Source: Deltaproteobacteria bacterium (lineage in GTDB: Bacteria; Desulfobacterota; Desulfobacteria; Desulfobacterales; UBA11574). From it: a stretch of 5,639 nt of DNA. This document shows positions 1 through 5,639 of the stretch, one piece after another; position 1 is the first letter of the stretch; every line of letters begins with the position of its first letter. The position numbers were made by a program, and so were the translations under genes. The stretch is taken from the NCBI GenBank assembly GCA_019314155.1, contig JAFCZV010000266.1:1-5639 (forward strand). Direction: 5' to 3'. The notes below the pieces were generated by a model, which did no database searches, was not told where the DNA came from, and saw nothing but the letters and a program-made list of their open reading frames with translations.

Positions 1-562
1 GGGGAAGGTGAGGGCCGATTCTTTTGGCCACAGCTGTGGTTGTTTCAATGGGCACACTGATCATGGCAAGTTCGATATCCTGGCAGAGTCTGTCAACGTT
101 CGGCCAATCCTGGCGGTCCAGGATGCGTACCTGGTAACCGGCTTTGGCAAACCATCGATGGAAATATTGTCCCATACTCCCTTGACCGCCGATGAGAAGC
201 ACGGCTGCTCCGGCGCGTATCCCTTTTTGAGCCATTTGGGCGGACTGCTCAACCCGTGTCTGGCGGTGAATACGCCGGTAGATCTCTTCGATACAATCCG
301 GGTCTAGTCCTGCTTTAATTCCCTGATTGCGGCGGTGAGAGATCAAGTTTTCTTCCCGGGCCGGATGATAGACAGGAATGTTGTAGGTTTTTTTGAGTGC
401 AACCACGCGTTCGACTTCAGCCTGGCGTTCCGCAAGCAATGAAACGATTTTCTGGTCAATGGCATCGAGTCCCTGCCTCAGGTTCTCAAGTTTTTGCTCA
501 ACGCTGTGGCCGGCCGGTTTTTCACTCGGTGATGAGGGTCGTTTTGGATCTTGATTGTTCAT
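1..562 (-). CDS. tyrA: Bifunctional chorismate mutase / prephenate dehydrogenase (T-protein), N-terminal part, cut by window edge
   Basis: The minus-strand frame from ATG 562-560 stays open to the window edge, giving 187 residues. Residues about 25-106 match an AroQ-type chorismate mutase (chorismate to prephenate). Seen residues include R29 and R46 (17 apart, as R11/R28 of the E. coli enzyme), K57, R69 and E70 in 'HPARE', and Q106. H66 stands where AroQ of PheA has D48. From about residue 120 a Rossmann fold begins, with 'LLIGGQGSMG' (G126-x-G128-x-x-G131) and 'YQVRILDRQDW', closely like the NAD-binding start of E. coli TyrA, which oxidises prephenate to 4-hydroxyphenylpyruvate in tyrosine synthesis. 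About half of a usual 370-aa T-protein is present; the catalytic dehydrogenase part lies outside. No in-frame start exists just upstream of 562, and no Shine-Dalgarno is visible; the leader is A-rich. The gene is transcribed away from the lipoprotein gene. No lesion is seen in the visible part. Confidence 0.93.
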   Translation of the reverse strand, partial: MNNQDPKRPSSPSEKPAGHSVEQKLENLRQGLDAIDQKIVSLLAERQAEVERVVALKKTYNIPVYHPAREENLISHRRNQGIKAGLDPDCIEEIYRRIHRQTRVEQSAQMAQKGIRAGAAVLLIGGQGSMGQYFHRWFAKAGYQVRILDRQDWPNVDRLCQDIELAMISVPIETTTAVAKRIGPHLP

Positions 563-940
563 GATTTTTTGAATTTGCTTGATTTTTGATGATTTTGTTA
601 AATGGTTCTTTTCGGAGCTATAACCTTTTAAATGATGTTCAGTCCTTATGGATTAGATTCAAAAAAAGCGCGTTTATTTCAAAAGGTGATGGTTTATATC
701 ATTTTTACAGGGTATTTGGCAAGGGCGAATGGCCGACCAGTCAGGGCAAACACATTTGAATCCCAATAGAGAGAGAACGCTCCACGACGGCGCATATCTC
801 TTTCCAAGCTATGTAGGTGAATCGATGGATCAAAATGTGAACTTATTTTTGAGCGGGCTCCGAGTAAAGTTTCAGGTTATGCTTGCCTTTGTTATTGAAT
901 CAGAGTAAAAGTCAAGCGTAAAATATTTAATCGCAACATC
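563..940. other. Intergenic region between divergent tyrA and lipoprotein gene
   Basis: This 378-bp AT-rich stretch should hold the promoters of both flanking genes. On the plus strand, TTGTTA (595-600) and TATAAC (619-624) with an 18-bp spacer resemble a sigma-70 promoter but lie far from the next gene. A second and better placed pair is listed separately. For tyrA no convincing minus-strand promoter stands out. A plus-strand ORF of 59 codons runs from ATG 729 to TAA 906-908. It has an AAGGG only 3 nt before its ATG, which is too close for a normal ribosome site, and its product resembles nothing I recognise, so I do not call it a gene. No tRNA, riboswitch-like fold or strong terminator hairpin was seen. 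Confidence 0.6.
895..924 (+). promoter_or_regulatory. Candidate sigma-70-type promoter for the lipoprotein-waaA unit
   Basis: TTGAAT (895-900) and TAAAAT (919-924) are separated by 18 bp, close to the TTGACA/TATAAT consensus. Transcription would start near 931, leaving a very short leader before ATG 941 and about 25 nt before ATG 956. The position favours the ATG at 956 as the real start if this promoter is used. Such pairs occur by chance in AT-rich DNA. Confidence 0.3.
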
Positions 941-2959
941 ATGTTAACTATGTTTATGAAACCGATTCGAATAATTTTTTTTGTGACAGGCGTTCTCTTT
1001 TTATTGTCCTGCGTGCCAAAAATGGCCCCTGTCAGGCTTGATCCTGCTGATGCGCTATTTTCAAGGGCTGAAAAAATGTTTCAGGCAGAGTCCTACCAAG
1101 AAGCCCTTGATGCTTACAGCGAGTATCTAGAAACATTTCCGGACCGACCTCTGGCCGATGCAGCTTTGATGAAGATAGGATCGGTTTATGCTATCTTTGG
1201 CGACTATGAAAAAGCGCGCAATGCCTATGAACGTCTCATCGCCGAATATCCGGAAAGTATCTTTGTTCCCGATGCCGGGATTGAAATACTGACCACGTAT
1301 TACAATCAGGGATACTATGAACACGTCATCAAGCAGGCAGCGGACCTCATTGAAATTCCCGTTTCAGGGGTTCACCTTCTTAGAGCCTATATGCTGCTTG
1401 GCGACACCTATATGGCCATTGGCGCTCCAAGAGATGCCGTTTATTATTATATATTGGCCATTAGTCAAGCAGGAGAGCCGGAAAAGGAAACTATTCTCAT
1501 AACATTGAAAGATGCCCTCCGACACCTTGGCTCTGAAGATCTCGTTTCTCTGATAGGCCCCTTGAAAGATGATGCTCCAAAAGGGTTCCTGATGTTCCAG
1601 CTTGGGCTGAACTATACCGAGGAAGAAAAATATAATGAAGCGTTAAAGGTTTTGTCGACTTTCATAGAAAAATTTCCCATGCACGAGAATGTGCAGCAGG
1701 CAAAAAGTCTATTGGCTTCAATTCATAAAAAATCCGTTTATAGTCGCTACACCATCGGATGTTTGCTGCCTTTAAGCGGCCCGTATAAAATTTACGGTAA
1801 CAGGGCGTTAACGGCCGTTGAACTCGCTTTGAATCAATTTAGTGCTAAAAATAACCGGTCTTCCATTAAAGTCATCATTAAGGATACCGCATCTGATCCG
1901 GTTAAGGCTGCTATGGCCGTGAAAGAACTGTATGATGAAAATGTTGCTGCGATTATCGGACCGTTTATTACCGCCGAATCCGCTGCCACAGCGGCGCAGA
2001 ATAAAGGAATACCCATAATTACGTTAACGCAGAAAGAGAATATCACCCGAATCGGTGATTATGTTTTTAGAAATTTTTTTTCACCCGGCAAGCAGGTTGA
2101 GACGCTGGTCTCTTATGTTGTGAATGCCCTTGGGGTCAAAAGTTTTGCGATTCTTTATCCGGATGAAAAGTACGGTGCAACGTTTATGAATCTTTTCTGG
2201 GACCAGGTGATCGCTCATGGGGGCAGCGTTGTTGGCGTTGAATCGTACAACCCGACGCATACAGATTTTGCCGATCCCATAAAAAAGCTCGTGGGACTTT
2301 ACTATGAGGTGCCTGAAGATCTTAAAATTACAGATTTAATGGCGGCGGATGTGGAAGAAAACAATGAAACCGTAACCGACAGCACCACCGATTCCCTGAT
2401 GGTGCTCCCTGTTGAAGAAGATGAAAATATCGAAACCGATGAAAATAAGGAACCCGAGGCCATTGTTGATTTTGATGCCATTTTTATTCCGGACGCTCCC
2501 ACAACAGCCGGCCTTATAATTCCGCAGCTTGCTTTTTATGATGTCAAAGATACCTATTTGTTGGGAACCAATTTATGGCATTCAGACCGCTTGATTACCA
2601 TGGCACGAAAATATGTACAGGGTGCTGTTGTACCGGATGGCTTCTTTGCCGAAGATGCTTCAGAGAATGTCAAAAATTTTGTCGGAATTTATCAGAAAGT
2701 GTTTGATCAGAAGCCTGGATTCATTGAGGCTGTAACTTATGATACTGCCATGATACTGTTTCAGATGGTCAGTCGGCCGGATATTCGATTTAGAAACACA
2801 CTAAAAAATGAGCTCGCAAGACTCACCGACTTTCAGGGGGTGACCGGCCTTACGTCTTTTGATACGGATGGGGACGTTCGAAAACGGCTCTATCTTCTTC
2901 AAATAAAAGGCAATCGTTTTTTCCAGTTGGAGCACGATCCTCCGAATAAATACCATTGA
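941..2959 (+). CDS. LpoA-like lipoprotein: TPR repeats plus type-1 periplasmic-binding domain (putative penicillin-binding protein activator)
   Basis: The product is 672 aa. A lipoprotein signal peptide ends in lipobox 'LLSC', with Cys24 as the lipidated residue; the next residue is Val, not Asp, so outer-membrane sorting is expected. TPR-like helices follow at about 37-106 ('ALFSRAEKMFQAESYQEAL', 'GDYEKARNAYERLIAEYP') and 216-248, with weaker helical pairs between. From about 268 a type-1 periplasmic-binding fold begins ('YTIGCLLPLSGPYKIYGNRA', 'AAIIGPFITAESAATA', 'FAILYPDEKYGATF') and runs to about 660. This TPR + binding-fold order is that of LpoA/LppC, the outer-membrane activator of peptidoglycan synthase PBP1A; a branched-chain amino-acid-type binding protein is the alternative. 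An acidic, low-complexity insert (about 462-508) interrupts the binding domain. ATGs at 941, 950 and 956 are all possible starts; none has a Shine-Dalgarno, and ATG 956 gives the neatest signal peptide (MKPIRIIFF...). waaA follows after 35 bp, probably co-transcribed. The frame is intact. Confidence 0.85.
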   Translation: MLTMFMKPIRIIFFVTGVLFLLSCVPKMAPVRLDPADALFSRAEKMFQAESYQEALDAYSEYLETFPDRPLADAALMKIGSVYAIFGDYEKARNAYERLIAEYPESIFVPDAGIEILTTYYNQGYYEHVIKQAADLIEIPVSGVHLLRAYMLLGDTYMAIGAPRDAVYYYILAISQAGEPEKETILITLKDALRHLGSEDLVSLIGPLKDDAPKGFLMFQLGLNYTEEEKYNEALKVLSTFIEKFPMHENVQQAKSLLASIHKKSVYSRYTIGCLLPLSGPYKIYGNRALTAVELALNQFSAKNNRSSIKVIIKDTASDPVKAAMAVKELYDENVAAIIGPFITAESAATAAQNKGIPIITLTQKENITRIGDYVFRNFFSPGKQVETLVSYVVNALGVKSFAILYPDEKYGATFMNLFWDQVIAHGGSVVGVESYNPTHTDFADPIKKLVGLYYEVPEDLKITDLMAADVEENNETVTDSTTDSLMVLPVEEDENIETDENKEPEAIVDFDAIFIPDAPTTAGLIIPQLAFYDVKDTYLLGTNLWHSDRLITMARKYVQGAVVPDGFFAEDASENVKNFVGIYQKVFDQKPGFIEAVTYDTAMILFQMVSRPDIRFRNTLKNELARLTDFQGVTGLTSFDTDGDVRKRLYLLQIKGNRFFQLEHDPPNKYH

Positions 2960-3805
2960 AACAATCGGGCTGGTGAGGAAATCGGACCAAGCATATGAAT
3001 ATTGCCTATAAAGCGTATAATTTTTTCCTCACAGGATTTTTTTTTATTTTTTTCCCGCCTTTTTGGCTTTATACACGCCTAACCGGTCGCTATAGAGATG
3101 GTATAAACCAGCGTCTTGGATTTTACCCCAAGTCGCTTGTGAATCGTATTTCGGGGTCGCCCAGAATATGGTTACATGCGGCTTCAGTGGGAGAGGTGAG
3201 CGCCGCAGTTGCGATTATTGAATCTCTGGAACGATTGATGCCCCATGGCGCCATAATCCTTTCAACCACAACAGAACATGGTCAGGCTTTGGCCAGGGAT
3301 AAACTCCAATCAAAGGCAACTTGCGTTTATGCCCCCATCGACTTCATCGTTTCTGTTCGCAAAGCCCTGTCGACCATAAGGCCGGATATCCTCGTATGTC
3401 TTGAAACCGAGATCTGGCCAAACTGGTTGTTTGAAGCCCGCAGGATGGGTGTGAGGCTTGCACTTGCCAATGGCAGAATCTCTGTGCGTTCCATTAAAGG
3501 ATACCTGAAAATTCGCGGTCTAATCAGGGAAGCCTTAAGACAGGTGGAATCCTTTAGTATGATTCGAGAGGCAGACGCACAGCGATTGATGGTGCTGGGT
3601 GTCCCCCGGGAAAAGATAGTGGTCAACGGGAATGCAAAATACGATCTTTTGCTGCCCATGGCTGATCCCTCTATTAAAGGTAAAATCGAAAAATTCTACA
3701 ATTTAAATGAAAATATCCCCGTTTTTGTTGCCGGCAGTACCCGGGGATCAGAGCATGAAATCGTTGTCGATGTGTATGAAAAGATTCTCGAAACTTTACC
3801 TGAAA

Positions 3806-3825
3806 CCCTTCTTATCCCTTCTTAT
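3806..3825 (+). repeat. Perfect 10-bp tandem duplication that shifts the waaA frame
   Basis: The unit CCCTTCTTAT occurs at 3806-3815 and again at 3816-3825 with no mismatch. Reading through both gives '...ETLLIPSYHG', which departs from the family. Deleting one copy gives '...ETLLIMAPRHLERV', the conserved start of the second WaaA Rossmann domain. Ten bases is 3n+1, matching the observed frame change from the 2995 frame to the next frame. Confidence 0.93.
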
Positions 3826-4021
3826 CATGGCACCGCGGCATTTGGAAAGAGTCCGCCACATAAAAGATATGGTTATAAGGCGCGGGTTTTCATGCCAATT
3901 CAAAACCGATATTGACAAAGCCGGTGGTCTCCGGACGGCTTCGGTGGTGATTATGGACACCATCGGAGATTTGCAATCCACATACAGCATAGCTTCAATC
4001 GTTTTCTGTGGGGGAAGCCTG

Positions 4022-4071
4022 GAGCCTTTAGGAGGACAAAATATTCGAGCCTTTAGGAGGACAAAATATTC
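4022..4071 (+). repeat. Perfect 25-bp tandem duplication that shifts the waaA frame again
   Basis: A 25-bp unit at 4022-4046 is repeated without mismatch at 4047-4071. It encodes the conserved 'EPLGGQNI' loop of WaaA. With both copies the reading runs into a TGA at 4073-4075; with one copy it reads 'SLEPLGGQNILEAAVWGKP', as expected for the family. Twenty-five is 3n+1. Each copy contains a perfect AGGAGG (4030-4035 and 4055-4060). Confidence 0.95.
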
Positions 4072-4942
4072 TTGAAGCAGCGGTGTGGGGCAAACCCGTA
4101 CTTTACGGTCCGTCCATGGATGATTTTCTGGATGCCAAATCCCTTCTGGACAAAACCGGGGGCGGTATTCAGGTAAAAGACGGCCGGGAATTGGCTGAAA
4201 GAGCGCTGTATTATCTGACACATCCCGCTGAAGCCGATGCCGTTGGAAGATTGGCCAAAGAAGCCGTCATGTTGAACAAAGGGTCTGCCGACAAACATGC
4301 AGATGTCATATATCGATTGCTTAATCCGAATTAGGATAAATAGGAGGGGTCAGTCGTTTTTCAGCGAACCCTGACCTGTTGCGCCCAGAACACTCAACCA
4401 CAATTTCCCTTTTGGATTGACCTGTTTACGTTTTCCTGCCGAGGCACTCATGGGAATATGCACAAAATGGTTGTTCCACCGTCCGATTAGGAGTTTTGTC
4501 TTGCCCGCCATACCCGCATGAACAGCATCACGTCCCAGAAAGCTGCAGAATACATTATCGTTGGCATTGGCAGGGAGGCTTCTGATCATATAACTGGGAT
4601 CGATATATTTTAAAGATATATCGATGTTTTTTTCTTTGAAATACGCCGATATGACATCTTTAAGGAAGCCTCCGATATCCTTGAGACGGATGTTTCCGGA
4701 TTCATCTCGTTCGGTTTCTTTTTCTTCAAAAAACTTTTGGCCTGCCCCCTCAGCCGCCACGATCACGGCATGTTCTCTTTGGGCCAGCCGTTTTTCAAGG
4801 GCGGCAAGAAAGCCGTTGGGCCCTCTAAGGTCAAAGTCGACCTCCGGTATCAGCACAAAATTTACATCCTGTTGAGCCAGGGCGGCGGTGGCTGCGATGA
4901 AACCCGAATATCTTCCCATCAGTTTAATAAGACCGATTCCAT

Positions 4943-4948
4943 TGGGAT
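4943..4948 (-). other. Apparent deletion junction of about 88 bp in the phosphofructokinase gene
   Basis: The DNA reads directly from the codons for 'TIDNDIP' into those for 'PNGIGLIKLMGRYSG', one frame away, through the bases ATCCCA. In this enzyme group about 30 residues normally lie between these motifs, including the conserved 'TFGFDTA' helix. The frame change requires a loss of 3n+1 bases, so 85, 88 or 91 bp fit. The exact ends cannot be fixed without an intact orthologue. Confidence 0.75.
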
Positions 4949-5308
4949 ATCGTTGTCGATGGTTTTCGGAATTCCGACAAGGCTGATTTTCAGGCCGCGA
5001 TCCGTGATAGAATCTGCAATTTTAGTGGCCGCTACAAGGGTTCCATCTCCGCCGATCATAAACAGGATGCCGATGTTCATCCTTTCAAGGGTGTCAACAA
5101 TTTCGTCTATGGGTTGCGGGCCCCTTGAAGATCCGAGAATCGATCCCCCCATTTCGTGTATGTTGGTGACAGTTTCCGGTTTAAGATCCATAATTTCATG
5201 TCGATACTCTGGAATAAATCCCTGAAGACCGTATTTGAAGCCGAAAATATTTTTGACGCCGTAACCGTAGAAAAGCTCCAGAACGATTGCTCGAATGATA
5301 TCGTTTAA

Positions 5309-5310
5309 AG
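5309..5310 (-). other. Apparent 11-bp deletion in the nucleotide-binding loop of phosphofructokinase
   Basis: The first frame ends meaningfully at 'LVTCGG' and the next starts at 'LNDIIRAIV'. The family reads 'TCGGLCPGLND'. Only one base remains where the twelve bases for L-C-P-G should be, so 11 bases are missing (3n+2, matching the observed frame change). The loss removes the Pro-Gly of the GGxxPGxN loop that binds the phosphoryl donor. Confidence 0.8.
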
Positions 5311-5573
5311 CCGCCACAGGTTACCAGTGCACACCGAAGTTTGCTAGGATCGAAGTATATTTTCTTTCTGGGGCCGGCCAGCTCAAAAGCATTGAAATTT
5401 TTCCCTTTTTCAACCGTCTGGATCAGGTTTTTTAATTTTACATCCAAAACAACCTTGTCCGTATCATCCACGAAACATCGGTTGAGGGTGTTTTCTTCCC
5501 TCTGGATGGGCGATGGTATGTTGAAGGGGCCAAGGGTCTGTATTGTGGTATCGATGTCATCGAGTTTCATGAC

Positions 5574-5580
5574 GTCCTCT
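5574..5580 (-). promoter_or_regulatory. Ribosome binding site that sets the phosphofructokinase start at 5570
   Basis: AGAGGAC (minus strand, 5580 to 5574) places its GAGG core 5 nt before ATG 5570-5568. An earlier in-frame ATG at 5588-5586 has no such site, so the start at 5570 ('MKLDDIDTT') is preferred over one six codons upstream. Confidence 0.6.
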
Positions 5581-5594
5581 TTTTTCATGGTTCT

Positions 5595-5639
5595 TTACGT
5601 CCCATTGAATTTGAATTCGCCTTTTCCTAAAATATCATG
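5595..5639 (-). CDS. Possible C-terminal end of an unidentified gene upstream of phosphofructokinase
   Basis: One minus-strand frame is open from the window edge and ends at TAA (5597-5595), reading 'HDILGKGEFKFNGT'. The composition looks protein-like, and the stop lies 24 bp before the preferred phosphofructokinase start, a spacing typical of co-transcribed genes. Fourteen codons are too few to prove coding or to recognise a family; the other two minus-strand frames could also be non-coding leader. Confidence 0.3.
   Translation of the reverse strand, partial: HDILGKGEFKFNGT

Larger units (their letters stand above)
2995..4334 (+). pseudogene. waaA: 3-deoxy-D-manno-octulosonic acid (Kdo) transferase, broken by two tandem-duplication frameshifts
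   Basis: WaaA/KdtA transfers Kdo from CMP-Kdo to lipid A precursor at the inner membrane, an early step of LPS core assembly (family GT30). The reading starts at ATG 2995, with GAGGAA at 2975-2980, a rather distant ribosome site. A hydrophobic N-terminal anchor (residues about 9-25) is followed by family motifs 'LHAASVGE' with the likely catalytic base E67, 'LETEIWPNW' (136-144) and 'LANGRIS' (157-163). At residue 274 the frame is lost at a 10-bp tandem duplication and would stop at 3913-3915. The next frame continues with 'MAPRHLERV' through 'FCGGSLEPLGGQN', then is lost at a 25-bp tandem duplication. The third frame carries 'LEAAVWGKPVLYGPSMDDF' to the TAG at 4332-4334. Removing one copy of each duplication gives one 434-aa protein, near the 425 aa of E. 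coli WaaA. As written, no full-length enzyme can be made. Identity is secure; whether the lesions are biological or assembly errors is not. Confidence 0.92.
4350..5570 (-). pseudogene. 6-phosphofructokinase (plant/spirochaete-like ATP type), broken by two apparent deletions
   Basis: The gene encodes the glycolytic enzyme that phosphorylates fructose 6-phosphate to fructose 1,6-bisphosphate. Part 1 runs from ATG 5570 to near 5310 (87 aa, ending 'CALVTCGG'). Part 2, in another frame, covers about 5308-4943, from 'LNDIIRAIV' through 'GGSILGSSRG', 'MIGGDGT' and 'GIPKTIDNDIP'. Part 3, back in the first frame, covers about 4946-4350, with 'NGIGLIKLMGRYSGF', 'LIPEVDF', 'VAAEGAG', 'KYIDPSYMIRS' and the C-terminal 'VNPKGKLWLSVLGATGQ'. 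GGDGT (Gly, not Asp, at the E. coli 104 position) points to ATP as donor, while PKTIDND carries the Lys common in the plant and PPi-like groups. The 'LCPG' of the nucleotide-binding loop and about 30 residues after TIDNDIP are missing. Adding these back gives about 440 aa, usual for this group. It converges on waaA with a 15-bp gap. As written it cannot make active enzyme. Confidence 0.88.

Noticed and set aside
8..307. 99-codon plus-strand ORF
   Set aside because: It lies entirely opposite tyrA, whose minus-strand frame carries clear chorismate mutase and NAD-binding motifs; the plus-strand product has no family features.
2995..3060. T-rich run near the waaA start as a terminator or phase-variable homopolymer
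   Set aside because: The T runs encode the Phe-rich hydrophobic N-terminal anchor in frame; no hairpin precedes them and the frame is intact there.
3806..4071. Programmed ribosomal frameshifting in waaA
   Set aside because: There is no slippery heptamer or fold at the shift points; exact tandem duplications explain both shifts fully, and they are 10 and 25 bp insertions rather than recoding sites.
3707..4075. Separate 122-codon gene inside waaA
   Set aside because: Its first part is out-of-frame waaA; only the portion after about 3826 is meaningful, and it is the middle segment of the broken waaA.
3796..4298. Minus-strand ORFs of 141 and 81 codons opposite waaA
   Set aside because: Shadows of waaA; the plus-strand frames carry the conserved motifs.
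4348..4376. Possible bidirectional terminator hairpin between the convergent genes
   Set aside because: GGTCAG (4348-4353) pairs with CTGACC (4371-4376), but the stem is only 6 bp, lies within the end of the phosphofructokinase coding sequence, and neither strand has a following T run.
4737..5225. 162-codon plus-strand ORF opposite phosphofructokinase
   Set aside because: Low-complexity Ser/Ile/Arg-rich shadow of the minus-strand gene, which holds GGDGT, TIDND and MGR motifs.

Overview
The window looks like chromosomal DNA of a Gram-negative bacterium. It carries a lipoprotein with an outer-membrane-type lipobox and a Kdo transferase gene for lipopolysaccharide (LPS) assembly. The mix of a fused chorismate mutase/prephenate dehydrogenase (T-protein), an LpoA-like TPR/periplasmic-binding lipoprotein, waaA and a 'GGDGT + PKTIDND' type phosphofructokinase suggests a Desulfobacterota (deltaproteobacterial) genome. 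That placement is inferred from family resemblance; no search was run.

Layout, left to right. Positions 1-562 (minus strand) hold the N-terminal 187 residues of tyrA, cut by the window edge. Positions 563-940 are a 378-bp intergenic region between divergent genes, with a plausible promoter and one weak small ORF. Positions 941-2959 (plus) hold an intact 672-aa lipoprotein: signal peptide, TPR repeats, then a type-1 periplasmic-binding domain interrupted by an acidic insert. After 35 bp comes waaA (kdtA), 2995-4334 (plus), broken by two frameshifts. A 15-bp convergent gap then separates it from a 6-phosphofructokinase gene, 4350-5570 (minus), which is also broken in two places. At the right edge (5639-5595, minus) there may be the last 14 codons of a further gene, just upstream of the phosphofructokinase gene.

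The main observation is how the two genes are broken. In waaA both frameshifts are perfect two-copy tandem duplications: 10 bp at 3806-3825 and 25 bp at 4022-4071. Removing one copy of each restores one 434-codon WaaA reading frame with all family motifs in register. In the phosphofructokinase gene both lesions look like deletions: about 11 bp inside the nucleotide-binding GGLCPGLN loop (near 5309), and roughly 88 bp between the catalytic TIDND motif and the KLMGRYSG motif (near 4943-4948). No single-base indel has to be assumed. Four multi-base lesions thus lie within about 1.5 kb, while the 2.9 kb to the left appears undamaged. This could be real decay by a duplication/deletion-generating repair process, or an assembly artefact from unmerged or mis-joined contig ends. 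The sequence alone cannot decide.

Functionally the lipoprotein and waaA form a likely cell-envelope operon (peptidoglycan synthase activation and LPS inner core). The flanking tyrA and phosphofructokinase genes are central metabolism (tyrosine synthesis and glycolysis). I saw no mobile element, CRISPR array, RNA gene or defence system.
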